Shown: one piece after another, positions 54,560-63,092 of the stretch
Layout of the letters: every line of letters starts with the position of its first letter
Numbering within the stretch: the first letter of the stretch is position 1
NCBI GenBank assembly: GCA_945861405.1
Contig: CAMAUL010000009.1
Location: forward strand, 1 to 63,092
Length of the DNA stretch: 63,092 bases
Reading direction: 5' to 3'
From: Candidatus Methylobacter oryzae
GTDB taxonomy: Bacteria; Pseudomonadota; Gammaproteobacteria; Methylococcales; Methylomonadaceae
Notes under the pieces: generated by a model
Told to the model about the DNA's origin: nothing
The model's database searches: none
Seen by the model: only the letters and a program-made list of their open reading frames with translations
Made by a program: the position numbers and the translations under genes

Positions 54560-55153
54560 CTAAAGACTGCCTTTGGTTGATGGCATGATACCCGCCATAC
54601 GCGAGTCTGCGGTAATCGCCATGCGTATGGCTCGACCCATGGCTTTAAAAATGGTTTCGGCGACATGATGGGCATTGGCGCCCTTCAAGCTATCGATATG
54701 CAACGTCACCCCGGCATGATTGACGAAGCCCTGGAAGAACTCGCGGAACAAATCGACATCAAAACTGCCGATCACCGCTTTCGGATATTCGACCTGATAA
54801 AACAAACCGGGGCGACCGGAAAAATCGATCACGACCCGCGACAAGGCTTCGTCCAAAGGCACATAGGCATGCCCGTAACGGTAAATGCCTTTTTTGTCAG
54901 CCGTGGCTTTGGCAAACGCCTGGCCTAGGGTAATGCCGATGTCTTCTACGGTGTGGTGGTCGTCAATATCCAAATCGCCTTTGGCGACAATGTCCATGTC
55001 AATCAAACCATGCCGGGCAATCTGATCGAGCATGTGTTCAAGAAAAGGCACGCCGGTAGAAAACGAGGTTTTACCCGATCCATCCAGGTTGATTTTGATT
55101 TTGATTTGAGTTTCAAGCGTATTTCGCTCTACTTCCGCAGTACGTTGATCCAT
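54560..55153 (-). CDS. hisB: Imidazoleglycerol-phosphate dehydratase HisB
   Basis: 197 residues: the single-function dehydratase. [14 protein letters not shown] and [20 protein letters not shown] hold the Mn ligands. First gene of the minus-strand hisB-hisH-hisA-hisF-hisI-hisE-tatABC operon. Confidence 0.97.
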   Translation of the reverse strand: MDQRTAEVERNTLETQIKIKINLDGSGKTSFSTGVPFLEHMLDQIARHGLIDMDIVAKGDLDIDDHHTVEDIGITLGQAFAKATADKKGIYRYGHAYVPLDEALSRVVIDFSGRPGLFYQVEYPKAVIGSFDVDLFREFFQGFVNHAGVTLHIDSLKGANAHHVAETIFKAMGRAIRMAITADSRMAGIMPSTKGSL

Positions 55154-55380
55154 GTTGGTATTATTTATATGGTTAATTAATAATATTTTACTATGACAAG
55201 CAAGATTTTGCAGTGTTTGTTATTCATTGTAGACCATAGCCATAAGCTGTTTAAAAAATATAGGCGGTTAATAGGTCGCAGAGCTTACCCACACAATGCC
55301 GGGGGACTCGTCAATGTAATTTTAAGCGTACGCTAAGTTCAGCTTTAACCGGCTTTTTTTAGGCTTATTTTCTGGGACAA
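55154..55380. promoter_or_regulatory. Divergent promoter region of the his operon
   Basis: AT-rich spacer upstream of hisB and of the putative RNA. AAGCGTACGCTT-like symmetry is present at about 55325 and a T-run follows AACCGGC at about 55350. No histidine leader peptide (His-rich) was found. Confidence 0.4.
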
Positions 55381-55511
55381 TAGTCATGTCGCCAAAACAG
55401 GAGACGGATCTTAAGAAATCTCAATAGGACGTTGCTAAGCATGGATCGCAATGCCAACCAAGCAGGCGATTTTTAGCCCCAGCATTTCCCCATGCTTTGG
55501 GGCTTTTTTTA
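55380..55511 (+). ncRNA. Candidate non-coding RNA or leader upstream of fapA
   Basis: Untranslated sequence ending in a strong terminator (55475-55511). AGGAGACGGATCTTAAGAAA and GCATGGATCGCAATGCCAAC suggest folding. No known riboswitch signature (GEMM included) is recognised. It could be an sRNA or a transcription attenuator for the fapA gene 270 bases on. Confidence 0.35.
55475..55511 (+). terminator. Rho-independent terminator upstream of fapA
   Basis: AGCCCCAGCAT pairs with ATGCTTTGGGGCT and is followed by a run of T. No open reading frame ends just before it, so it ends either an RNA or a leader. Confidence 0.85.
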
Positions 55512-55784
55512 TAGCAGCAAGACGCGTTCACAATGAAAAAACACACACTTTAAAAAGTGTGCCGCACAAAATTCCGTCGCTGCAACTGCCCGATACAAGC
55601 AAGCCAGTCGAGCGTTTTTTTTATAATGTGCTACCCTTAGAAAGATTGAATCACCTTGTTAATTTTAAACATTGTTCCCAATTCCGCCTACCGTGATTAA
55701 TAGCGATCAGATCGATAACGTATGGCCGTTTTTCATATTCTCATCGCTGATGATAAGCGGCAATAATTCTCCAAGGAGTAAGCA

Positions 55785-57437
55785 GTGAACGATGCGTCAC
55801 CCCTAGCCGCCGATGTGCTGACATTTAAGTTGAACGATGACGGCAAGCTGCTTGCCACCGTTGAAGCTTGTGAAAGAAAGCCGTCACTGGACGCGGCAAT
55901 GATCAAAGAAATGCTGGCCGAGCAAGGTCTATCCGAGCTGTTTTTGTATGAAAATGCACTGTCAAATCTGCTAAAACAGTACAACAATCCTAACGAGGGT
56001 TTTGAGCTGGAAATTGGTGAGCGTCGGGATGGCATCTGTACATTCAAAATTGATGACGACAAAATGACCGCCAAGCTTACTTTAATCCCTCCCTACGGCG
56101 GCGCTCCCGTTGCTCTGCTTCAAGTCCAGCTGGCCTTGCAGGAAAAAGGCGTGACCAGCGGCATCTTGCTAGATGAAATCAAGGCGGCCTTAAAGGAAGG
56201 CTACGCCACAGAGCGGATCATCGCCCAAGGGCTACGTCCTGTGCCGGGCGCTGCCGCGCAGTTTCAAAGTCTGGTGCCGGAAATAAGAGCGCGAAAACCT
56301 CAGGTAGACGAGCGAGGCATCGCTAATTACCGCGATCTTGGGCAGCTTATTGTTGTAAAGCAAGGCGATTTGCTGATGCGGCGCATCCCGCCTACCGAAG
56401 GCAAAAAGGGGCAGGACGTTACCGGGCAAATATTGACGCCTCAATCAGGACAAGATATCCCGTTTTCATCGGGGCTACTGGGTACAGAGCTTGATCCGAA
56501 TGACAACAGTCGGCTGCTGGCTACGATCACCGGACAACCCAAGCTGGTTCCTAATGGCGTCGTGGTGGAACCCACCATTAACCTGTCGAGGGTGGATCTT
56601 TCAACCGGCAACACGAGCTTCGATGGCACCATCAATATCAAAGGCGATGTCAAGGACGGGATGAAAATTTATGCGTCGGGAGACGTGTTCGTGGGAGGAA
56701 CCGTCGAAGCAGCAGAAATTGAAGCGGGAGGAAATATCGTTATCAAGGGCGGTGTAATTGGTCACAGTGATTCAAATGAAGCGCCCACCTTTAGCGCGAA
56801 AATTATCAGCAAAGGTTCGATAAGTGCTCACTTTGCTGAAAATGCCTGCATGGAAGCGGGCGTAGACATCATTATTGAAGAATTTTCCATGCATAACCAT
56901 TTGACGGCACTTAATCGGATATTAGTCGGCAAATCCGGCAGCAAAAAAGGTCGTATCATCGGCGGCATTACCTGCGCATCATCTCTAGTCAAAGCAGCCA
57001 TAATGGGTTCGAATTCCGGCGCTATAACCAAGATCAGGGCCGGCTTTAATCCCCACCTTCAGGCGCAGTTTGATACGCTTAAACTTGAGATTGATGCGAA
57101 TGAAAAGGAACTGGAAGATATCAAGAAGATTATCACCTTTGTTTTGGCGCATCCCGAAAAAAATAAAAATAATCTGTTAAACAAAGCTCTCCAGACAAGG
57201 GAAAAACTCGAAACCGACTGCACCCAGCTTCACGCCGAACGAACGCATCTTTTATCGGAAATGACGCTTCCCGAAAACGTCCAGGTTATTGTGGAAGACT
57301 CCGTTCATTGCGGGGTAGAAATCCAGATTGGAAATGCTGTTTGGAAAAATAACGAAGAGCGGGGCAAAGGTGTTTTTCAAATTGTCGAGGGCGAGATTAA
57401 TTTTGGAAACATTATGTTGAGTGTCAGCGGATCATAA
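55785..57437 (+). CDS. fapA: FapA-family protein (DUF342)
   Basis: 550 residues. The N-terminal domain ends near residue 170. GELINFG-like beta-helix repeats follow (DGTINIKGDVKDGMKIYASG then DVFVGGTVEAAEIEAGGNIV). A coiled coil (about 415-490) and a short end domain finish it. FapA-type proteins are linked to flagellar or polar assembly and sometimes to cyclic-di-GMP; no flagellar genes are nearby. Confidence 0.88.
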   Translation: MNDASPLAADVLTFKLNDDGKLLATVEACERKPSLDAAMIKEMLAEQGLSELFLYENALSNLLKQYNNPNEGFELEIGERRDGICTFKIDDDKMTAKLTLIPPYGGAPVALLQVQLALQEKGVTSGILLDEIKAALKEGYATERIIAQGLRPVPGAAAQFQSLVPEIRARKPQVDERGIANYRDLGQLIVVKQGDLLMRRIPPTEGKKGQDVTGQILTPQSGQDIPFSSGLLGTELDPNDNSRLLATITGQPKLVPNGVVVEPTINLSRVDLSTGNTSFDGTINIKGDVKDGMKIYASGDVFVGGTVEAAEIEAGGNIVIKGGVIGHSDSNEAPTFSAKIISKGSISAHFAENACMEAGVDIIIEEFSMHNHLTALNRILVGKSGSKKGRIIGGITCASSLVKAAIMGSNSGAITKIRAGFNPHLQAQFDTLKLEIDANEKELEDIKKIITFVLAHPEKNKNNLLNKALQTREKLETDCTQLHAERTHLLSEMTLPENVQVIVEDSVHCGVEIQIGNAVWKNNEERGKGVFQIVEGEINFGNIMLSVSGS

Positions 57438-57637
57438 ATGAGATAAGAGGTATTATCTGTTGGCTTTGGTATTGATAAAGCATCCGTTCTTCAACAATCG
57501 CCCCATGTGTCGCCTCATGTATTGCCTAAAGCACAGCTCCCATCTTCTGCAATAGCTATCCTTGCCTACAGGGATAGTAACGGTTCATTCCCGCTATGAT
57601 AAAATCCCCCGCACCAAAACACTTAAGAGGAAATACC

Positions 57638-57853
57638 ATGAAATTTAATCCCTGTATTGATAAATGCACCTACGAAGGAACTCATTGCGAAGGCTGCGGA
57701 CGAGCGCACACAGAAATAGCGGAAACCAAAAAGTTAGTCATGGCGTTAGTCAATTTTGCCCAAGAGCAGGAATATGAAAATGCCGAGGATTTTGTAAACG
57801 CTGTCGGGCAGAGCGTCCTTAAAAAATTAAAAAAAGCCGCTGCTGAAAAATGA
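57638..57853 (+). CDS. DUF1289-like small cysteine protein
   Basis: 71 residues from ATG 57638 with a good AAGAGGAAA site. NPCIDKCTYEGTHCEGCGRA has the Cys spacing of DUF1289-type proteins, followed by a helical tail. It may bind metal. Overlaps the SemiSWEET gene by 4 nt. Confidence 0.8.
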   Translation: MKFNPCIDKCTYEGTHCEGCGRAHTEIAETKKLVMALVNFAQEQEYENAEDFVNAVGQSVLKKLKKAAAEK

Positions 57854-58137
57854 TGCCACTTGACTTAAATCCTCATGACATAGTCGGCTATCTAGCCGCG
57901 ACACTGACGACCGCCTCATTCGTACCCCAAGCTATCTTGACGATAAAAACCAGGGACACCGAATCCCTTTCCTTAGGGATGTACAGCACCTTCACCTTGG
58001 GCGTGTTGTGTTGGCTTCTTTACGGCATTCATCTCGGCGACAAGGCGATTATATTTTCAAACGCAATAACGCTGCTGCTGGCCTTATTGATACTAAGCTT
58101 CAAGCTCTACAATTTGATCCACAACAAGAAAGCATAA
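57850..58137 (+). CDS. SemiSWEET-type sugar transporter subunit
   Basis: 95 residues with three membrane helices. IVGYLAATLTTASFVPQAIL then TIKTRDTESLSLGM is the PQ-loop signature. Bacterial SemiSWEETs dimerise to move small sugars. The substrate is unknown. Confidence 0.92.
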   Translation: MMPLDLNPHDIVGYLAATLTTASFVPQAILTIKTRDTESLSLGMYSTFTLGVLCWLLYGIHLGDKAIIFSNAITLLLALLILSFKLYNLIHNKKA

Positions 58138-58142
58138 GTAAT

Positions 58143-58517
58143 TTAAGCCTGCTGGAGAATCTCCAGTGCATTGCCGTCCGGATCGCGGCAAAACAGCGCT
58201 TGTCGCCCGGATTTGCTCAAGGTATAGCCTATACCATTTTGATCCAGCACGGCTTTAACCGGCGCTAGCTCCGGCACGCTCAAGGCTATGTGCCGGTCGC
58301 GCCCGCCATGTTCGGGACGACCGGTTGTAGGATCGGGGTTGTCCAGTTCCAGTAAATGAATCTGCTGCGAGCCCAGCTGCAACCACGCGCCGGGAAAGCC
58401 CAGGTCGGGTCTGTCAGTCTGCTGCATGCCGAGAATACCGCTATAAAATTTCAGCGAAACAGCGGTATCGGCAACAACGAGGCTGGCATGATGCACAGTG
58501 AAATTAAAGTTCGGCAT
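58143..58517 (-). CDS. VOC-superfamily protein (glyoxalase-like)
   Basis: About 124 residues from MPNFNFTVHHASLVVADTAV, which begins 5 bases after the bcp stop. The VOC beta-alpha-beta units include HHASLVV and FYSGILGMQQ, with a metal-type HIALSVPE and late DPDGNALEILQ. Substrate unknown. Confidence 0.88.
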   Translation of the reverse strand: MPNFNFTVHHASLVVADTAVSLKFYSGILGMQQTDRPDLGFPGAWLQLGSQQIHLLELDNPDPTTGRPEHGGRDRHIALSVPELAPVKAVLDQNGIGYTLSKSGRQALFCRDPDGNALEILQQA

Positions 58518-58521
58518 CGTG

Positions 58522-58986
58522 TTACAAACCTTTAACTTTTTCCAAGACGCCCTGGGCATGACCCTCAGGCGTAACGCCGTAAGCCACGTCAACCAATAGT
58601 CCTTGCTTGTCGATAATGAACGTGGAGCGAAGTATCGCCATGCTTTTTACGCCGTTCTTTTCCCGTTCCTGCCATACGCCATAGCTCTCGCAGAGCTTAC
58701 CATCGACATCGGCCAATAAATCCACTTTCAGGCCGAATTTGCTGATAAACGCGGCATGGCTGACGCAAGTATCCTTGCTGACCCCGATAACCACGGTATC
58801 GGCCTTGGCAAATTCATCGGCAAGCTGGGTAAACTGGTTCGCTTCGATGGTGCAGCCAGGGGTGTCGTCTTTGGGGTAAAAATACAAAACAACATTCTTT
58901 TTGCCCAGGTAATCGGACAAACTGACCGGTTCATTGAATTGATTTTTTGAGCTAAGCAGTGGGGCTTGTTGGTGTTTTTCTAACAT
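58522..58986 (-). CDS. bcp: Thioredoxin-dependent peroxiredoxin Bcp
   Basis: 154 residues. The peroxidatic Cys lies in YPKDDTPGCTIEANQF. It reduces peroxides using thioredoxin. VOC gene follows closely on the same strand. Confidence 0.94.
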   Translation of the reverse strand: MLEKHQQAPLLSSKNQFNEPVSLSDYLGKKNVVLYFYPKDDTPGCTIEANQFTQLADEFAKADTVVIGVSKDTCVSHAAFISKFGLKVDLLADVDGKLCESYGVWQEREKNGVKSMAILRSTFIIDKQGLLVDVAYGVTPEGHAQGVLEKVKGL

Positions 58987-59179
58987 GGGAATCTCCTTGA
59001 GAGCTCGCGGATAGTTAAAACCAGAACCCGCAGTGTAAGCGCATCATGGTTTCGCTGCAAGCCGCCAATAATGTCTAGGTGATTGTGCGTAGCCTAAGAA
59101 ACAGGGCGATTAAAAGTCCTTCGTGGTGATAATCTTTCCTGATTAGCCAGATGCCTCAGCTAGCCAATTAAGCAATCTT

Positions 59180-59339
59180 GTAACTACTCAGCGAAAAAAG
59201 AAATAGAACACGGATGACACTGATTAAACGGATAATCGCTGATTAAAAGCACAGCATAGTTTAAAAAATCCGTGTAAATCCGTCCTATCTGTGTCATCCG
59301 TGTTCTATTAATCGTAGATAGCATTCGCTGAATAGTTAC
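59180..59339. repeat. Family B inverted-repeat element, copy 4, with outer ends
   Basis: GTAACTACTCAGCGAA at the left and TTCGCTGAATAGTTAC at the right form outer inverted repeats. Inside, AGAACACGGATGACACTGAT faces TCTGTGTCATCCGTGTTCT. The inner core spans about 59202-59311. It fills most of the bcp-rdgC gap. Confidence 0.8.
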
Positions 59340-59363
59340 GTAATCTTTTAATTAAAAGTCAGA

Positions 59364-60272
59364 TTACGCCTTATTCTCGCCGCCGAAAAACTCCAGCAAA
59401 CGCGGCAGGAAGTTTGCCAGTTCCAGCGACATAATCGAAAAATCCACGTCGAACTGCTCGGCTTCCGATTCGGTATCAATATCAGACACCTGATCCTGGA
59501 TCAAATCCAGAAACTTAAGACGTTTAACAGCCAAATTTTCATCGATAATGAAAGACAAACGGTTGGCCCAATTGACCGCCAGCTTGATGACTTCCTTGCC
59601 GGTATCCAGATGGTTTTTGATTTCCGGCAGGCTCAGGTCATGGCGCTTGCAACGGATAATGCCGCCTTCCTCTTCCGGCGAACGCAACTCGCATTCGTCC
59701 TCGATAGTGATGTCGTCCGGCGCTTGATTGTTGACCAGCCATTCGGTCATGACTTTGACCGGTTTTTCGATAGTATTGAGCGGCACAGCCGGCAGCGATC
59801 CCAAACATTTGCGCAAACTGCTCAGCAAATCTTCGGCTTTTTTCGCGGACGCCGCATCGACGATCAGCCAGCCGCCTTTAGGGTCGATATAGGCGTAAGT
59901 CTTGTTCGAGAAGGTAAACGCTCTGGGCAATAACTCAAAGATCAGCTCGTCCTTGATCGCGCTGCGTTCTTTTTTGGATAGCTTGCGGCCTTGCTGCTCC
60001 TCGGTTTCGAGGATCTTTTCCTGCATCATTTCATTGACGACAGACGCAGGCAGCACACGTTCCTCTTTCTTGCCGCAGACCATCAAAAAGCCGTTTGCGC
60101 TATGCACCAGTTGTTCGGACGACTTGCCCACCGGCGAAGTCCAGCCGAAAGTAAACTCCTCATGACTGCCGCAAGGGCGAAACGCCATTTGCTCAAGTTT
60201 TGATTCCAGCTCTGCCGGAGTCAATGCGAATTCTTCAGTAAGACGGAAAATGCTCAGATTTTTAAACCACAT
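59364..60272 (-). CDS. rdgC: Recombination-associated protein RdgC
   Basis: 302 residues from MWFKNLSIFRLTEEF (ATG 60272; a TTG two codons upstream is in frame). FGWTSPVGKSSEQLVHSANG matches the family. RdgC is a ring-forming DNA-binding protein modulating RecA. Confidence 0.95.
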   Translation of the reverse strand: MWFKNLSIFRLTEEFALTPAELESKLEQMAFRPCGSHEEFTFGWTSPVGKSSEQLVHSANGFLMVCGKKEERVLPASVVNEMMQEKILETEEQQGRKLSKKERSAIKDELIFELLPRAFTFSNKTYAYIDPKGGWLIVDAASAKKAEDLLSSLRKCLGSLPAVPLNTIEKPVKVMTEWLVNNQAPDDITIEDECELRSPEEEGGIIRCKRHDLSLPEIKNHLDTGKEVIKLAVNWANRLSFIIDENLAVKRLKFLDLIQDQVSDIDTESEAEQFDVDFSIMSLELANFLPRLLEFFGGENKA

Positions 60273-60565
60273 GTGCAACGGAACCCTTGTAAATAAAATG
60301 ACTGGGTATTATCGCAAATTTGGCGAGGTAAAAATGGATTTTGTCACTGTGTCGGTTGATGTGGGGAGATTTAACCTTTCTGTATGAAGGGGTCTAAATC
60401 TATGGAGACTAAATTAACGACACCACCCCATTGATTGTTGTGGATAATTGCGGAATCTAGCGTTTAGGTTTATTATCATCGTCCATTGTGAGTGGATACT
60501 ATGCTTAAATTTCTTGTACCTCTTTTCTTTGCTAAATATTCGATCATTAACCATGGATAAGTCTT

Positions 60566-61585
60566 ATGAACACTACAATAAAAAAAAGCTTAATGCACAT
60601 ATTGTTGCCGTTAACCATATCGCTTGTTCTTGAGACTATTATTGATCATACTCCAAAGACAGGAGTGCAAGAGGCGACTCTTACTGTATTTCTTTTGCCT
60701 CACCTCCATCTATTAAAAGAATTTTGCTTCTATTCTGGCCTCATAGGTGTCGCTCTTTTGATGATTGAGCATTTACTAAAAGAAGGACCAATTTTCGATG
60801 AATTAGAAAAAGTTTTAAGGAATGTAATTCCATTAGCTAATAGCTCAAAATATGATAATCACGCAAATGCTTCCTTGCTATACGAGCAATTACTTAAAGA
60901 GAATATAAAACTTAAATGGCTTTCAACAGATTTGTCGACTGATAAAAACGATGAATTACAAAAAGCAAAAAATGAGTTGGCGAGTGGAAATGTGAGCGAC
61001 GCCATACAACGACTTGACACATTGTCAAAAGTGCATCCAGAATATAAATCTGATTTACTTACAGCGCTTATTGCTTCAACGGAGCTAAAAGATTGGGAAC
61101 GTGCCGAGACCTTACTCGAAGAACACGGAAAACCAATCGACTATACAAGATTAGCTTATAAGCGATGGGCTAATGGAAATATGGAAAAAGCTGCATTACT
61201 GGCACAAAAAGCTTATGACTCTGCTTTAGCGCTCCCGAAAACCAATCCGACAACTAAGACAGTATTTGCGAAAACTCAAAATAACTTGGCATATTTTAGC
61301 GCTGACATACACTACAACGATAAGAGCCTTAAAGATAAGGCAGCCGAAATCATCAGGCTAGCAGAAGACGGGGCAATACTTGCAAAAGAGTTGGAAGGAG
61401 AGGAAAGCAAACTATATGCACAGCATCTTGACACGCGTGGATATACAAAAATAGTCTTTGGAAAAGATAAAAAGGATGTGTACGATGGAATTGCTGATTG
61501 TGAATTAGCAAGAAAGAGAGGGACAGACGAGGCTTTCTACTTAAAACATACTTCGCGTGCACTAGAGCGACTAAAAGTCTTATAA
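60566..61585 (+). CDS. AT-rich membrane-anchored TPR-like hypothetical protein
   Basis: 339 residues. One or two N-terminal hydrophobic helices (HILLPLTISLVLETII, FYSGLIGVALLMIEHLL), then a long helical TPR-like region (about 120-335; AKNELASGNVSDAIQRLDTL and WERAETLLEEHGKP). The composition is far more AT-rich than rdgC or rsxB, indicating recent acquisition. I do not recognise a family. A strong bidirectional terminator follows. Confidence 0.75.
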   Translation: MNTTIKKSLMHILLPLTISLVLETIIDHTPKTGVQEATLTVFLLPHLHLLKEFCFYSGLIGVALLMIEHLLKEGPIFDELEKVLRNVIPLANSSKYDNHANASLLYEQLLKENIKLKWLSTDLSTDKNDELQKAKNELASGNVSDAIQRLDTLSKVHPEYKSDLLTALIASTELKDWERAETLLEEHGKPIDYTRLAYKRWANGNMEKAALLAQKAYDSALALPKTNPTTKTVFAKTQNNLAYFSADIHYNDKSLKDKAAEIIRLAEDGAILAKELEGEESKLYAQHLDTRGYTKIVFGKDKKDVYDGIADCELARKRGTDEAFYLKHTSRALERLKVL

Positions 61586-61592
61586 TTTTCGC

Positions 61593-61626
61593 AGTTTGTT
61601 TGGGGAGCTAAATCCCCAAACAAACT
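61593..61626. terminator. Bidirectional terminator
   Basis: AGTTTGTTTGGGGA and TCCCCAAACAAACT form a perfect 14-bp stem with a 6-base loop. It serves the TPR-like gene and the minus-strand tiny peptide ORF. Confidence 0.9.
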
Positions 61627-61645
61627 TTCTCAAACAAAAGCCTTA

Positions 61646-61711
61646 TTACATCCCCGGACCAACAAAAATCACAGGCGTACTAGCATTTATATTGTTAATA
61701 ACGTTTTTCAT
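61646..61711 (-). CDS. Candidate 21-residue peptide
   Basis: MKNVINNINASTPV then IFVGPGM, followed by TAA. GAGG lies 7 bases before the ATG, and a strong terminator lies 20 bases after the stop. Upstream the sequence GAATCAGAAAATAAT occurs twice. Size, expression signals and isolation fit a small peptide or an sRNA with a coding part; no maturation genes are adjacent. Confidence 0.4.
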   Translation of the reverse strand: MKNVINNINASTPVIFVGPGM

Positions 61712-61991
61712 TTTCAAACCTCTAATTATTTTCTGATTCTTCTTATTATTTTCTGATTCTTTGCCAGACGTATAGTCTAACATTGAATTTGACTATAGCC
61801 ATAATCAATCAATTTTACAAGTGACAAATTGCCGCATCCTTATTGTTTTTCGGATAGTGTCAAAATCCAACATTCCACTTGTTGTACATATTTTCATGAT
61901 TTACTGAGCATTGCAATTGGTATAAATACCTAAGGCCTGTAGGCCAATGGGATCGGTCTGGGCGACAAGATTCCGCCCATCAACCCGACGC

Positions 61992-62564
61992 CTATTTTTT
62001 AGCCTCCTGCATCGTCAGCAACGCCTGTTTTTTCTTTTTCGCCCGCTCCGCTTTTTCCGCCTCTTCTTTTTCCTTACGCAAACAACGCGCATCGTAGCGC
62101 CGTTTTGCCTGTGCGGATTTTTGCGCCCGACTCTGTTCGGCATTGCCGACCGGCGCGGGTTGCATGACGATGCAATCGACCGGGCACGGCGCTATGCACA
62201 ATTCGCAGCCGGTGCATTCCTGGGCGATAACCGTGTGCATGAATTTTGCCGCGCCCACTATCGCATCGACCGGACAGGCGGCGATGCATTTAACGCAACC
62301 GATGCAGTCTTGCTCAATGATAAACGCGACGCTGGCAGGTTTGTGCAGGCCGAATTTGGTATTCAGCGGCTTGGCGGGGATGCCTAATAAATCGGCTAGG
62401 TCGCGGATGCCTTCGTCACCGCCCGGCGGGCATTGGTTGATGTCCGCCGCGCCCGAGGCAATGGCCTCGGCGTAAGGGCGGCAACCTGGGAAGCTGCATT
62501 GGCCGCATTGGGTTTGCGGCAGCAAGGCGTTTATTTGGTCGGTTAGGGTCGGGGATTCAAGCAT
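61992..62564 (-). CDS. rsxB: Ferredoxin-type electron-transport protein RsxB/RnfB-like
   Basis: 190 residues. The N-terminal Fe-S motif CGQCSFPGC and CPPGG are followed by two 4Fe-4S clusters, [17 protein letters not shown] and [17 protein letters not shown], and a Lys/Glu-rich basic tail. It lacks the N-terminal membrane helix of classical RnfB, so it is a soluble variant. No other rnf genes in the window. It lies upstream of metG's 3' end in the same direction but with a repeat element between. Confidence 0.9.
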   Translation of the reverse strand: MLESPTLTDQINALLPQTQCGQCSFPGCRPYAEAIASGAADINQCPPGGDEGIRDLADLLGIPAKPLNTKFGLHKPASVAFIIEQDCIGCVKCIAACPVDAIVGAAKFMHTVIAQECTGCELCIAPCPVDCIVMQPAPVGNAEQSRAQKSAQAKRRYDARCLRKEKEEAEKAERAKKKKQALLTMQEAKK

Positions 62565-62588
62565 GGGAATCTACGCAAGCCCCATTGC

Positions 62589-62806
62589 CGTCATTCCGGC
62601 AGGGATTGCCGGAATCCACGACTGCATGGATGCAGGAGGTAGAGCAATGCATGGAGCAATTGCCGAGCGCACAGGGATGTGAACAATAAATAAAAAAAGG
62701 TTTCATGCGACTAAAAATGATTATCGATCCCTGGGCACTTGCCATCCATGGCTACTGGATCCCGGCAATCCATGCCGGGATGACGTGCTTTAAAATACAC
62801 TTGTGT
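62589..62806. repeat. Composite hairpin element, copy B
   Basis: CGTCATTCCGGCAGGGATTG at the left and CAATCCATGCCGGGATGACG at the right, followed by TGCTTTAAAATACACTTGTG. It is inverted relative to copy A (4291-4499) and has a different, AT-rich middle. It fills the rsxB-metG gap. Confidence 0.75.
62619..62666 (+). repeat. Family A repeat, copy 8
   Basis: CGACTGCATGGATGCAGGAG then GTAGAGCAATGCATGGAGCA and ATTGCCGAG, almost identical to the copy in relA. It adjoins the left arm of composite element B. Confidence 0.9.
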
Positions 62807-62844
62807 ATAAGGATGTCCACCGGAGCGGGGGAACAATAACGAGG

Positions 62845-63092
62845 TTACTTAACCCGCATCCCCGGTTGTGCGCCCTCGTCCGGGCTCAAAACCCAAATAT
62901 CCTTGCCGCCGGGGCCTGCGGCCAGCACCATGCCATCGGACAAGCCGAAACGCATTTTCCTCGGCGCAAGGTTGGCGATGACCAAGGTCAATTTGCCTTC
63001 CAGGTCTTCCGGGCTGTAGGCGGATTTAATCCCGGCAAAGATGTTGCGGGTTTCATCGCCGATATCCACGGTCAGCTGTAACAACTTGTCCG
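62845..63092 (-). CDS. metG: Methionyl-tRNA synthetase, C-terminal tRNA-binding domain (partial)
   Basis: The C-terminal part of an enzyme whose start lies beyond the right edge. [20 protein letters not shown] then [20 protein letters not shown] and [20 protein letters not shown] are the OB-fold tRNA-binding (Arc1p-like) domain characteristic of MetG. A free-standing domain cannot be excluded from the fragment. Confidence 0.9.
   Translation of the reverse strand, partial: DKLLQLTVDIGDETRNIFAGIKSAYSPEDLEGKLTLVIANLAPRKMRFGLSDGMVLAAGPGGKDIWVLSPDEGAQPGMRVK

Noticed and set aside
57495-57560. Possible degenerate family A copy after fapA
   Set aside because: Similarity is limited to a few words and there is no palindrome.
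1-63092. CRISPR arrays, tRNA, rRNA or transposase genes
   Set aside because: None was seen. The dispersed repeats are not regularly spaced and no transposase frame was found.

Overview
The window is chromosomal DNA of a gammaproteobacterium, most likely a methanotroph of the order Methylococcales. The gammaproteobacterial call rests on conserved blocks: mnmG-rsmG-parA-parB; dsbA-cytochrome c4-engB-polA; zapB-like/zapA/6S RNA next to ygfB-pepP-ubiH-ubiI; hisBHAFIE-tatABC; pilS-pilR. The order is inferred from protein flavour, moderate GC and heavy repeat load; no methane-oxidation gene lies here, so it is not proven.

Layout. 0.2-2.8 kb: a small unknown protein overlapping a CBS-GAF-GGDEF-EAL protein. 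2.85-8.2 kb (minus): parB, a miniature ParB-like gene, parA, rsmG and mnmG, with two repeat-rich gaps. 8.3 kb (+): a probable ArfA ribosome-rescue gene carrying a strong hairpin inside its own reading frame. 8.6-10.5 kb: an AT-rich accessory patch with a secreted unknown, a PIN toxin-antitoxin pair and a BrnA antitoxin next to a truncated BrnT. 10.5-13.3 kb: a DUF4124 protein, yggU, yggT, proC. 13.5-16.9 kb: an SPL-type radical SAM protein, an SDR and a diguanylate cyclase. 17-26.2 kb: dsbA, cytochrome c4, engB, an MBL hydrolase, an HDOD protein, polA and relA. 26.4-34.1 kb: ugd, comEA-like, EVE protein, 6S RNA, zapA, zapB-like, ygfB, pepP, ubiH, ubiI-like. 34.4-43.9 kb: an Ala/Lys/Pro-rich membrane protein, pilR/pilS, sucCD, a RelE/ParE-type toxin-antitoxin pair, nadE and a membrane/coiled-coil unknown. 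44.2-49.9 kb: a polytopic membrane protein, the three-gene AmmeMemoRadiSam set, a membrane microprotein and an MscS channel with a cyclic-nucleotide domain. 50.1-55.2 kb: the his-tat operon. 55.2-63.1 kb: a possible RNA, fapA, a DUF1289 protein, SemiSWEET, a VOC protein, bcp, rdgC, an AT-rich TPR-like protein, a tiny peptide ORF, rsxB-like and the 3' end of metG.

The outstanding theme is dispersed short repeats. Family A (about 47 bp, core GCATGGATGCAGG) occurs eight times, once as an in-frame 16-codon insertion in relA, once inside a terminator loop and once inside another repeat. Family B consists of 90-160 bp inverted-repeat elements (four copies). Family C (24 bp, CCCTTCGGCT..GCTCAGG) lies in frame inside rsmG, polA and relA. 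Family D hairpins (GTAGRGRCG...) supply the stop codons of cytochrome c4, sucD and hisH. Families E and F and two composite elements complete the set. No transposase, CRISPR array, rRNA or tRNA was seen.
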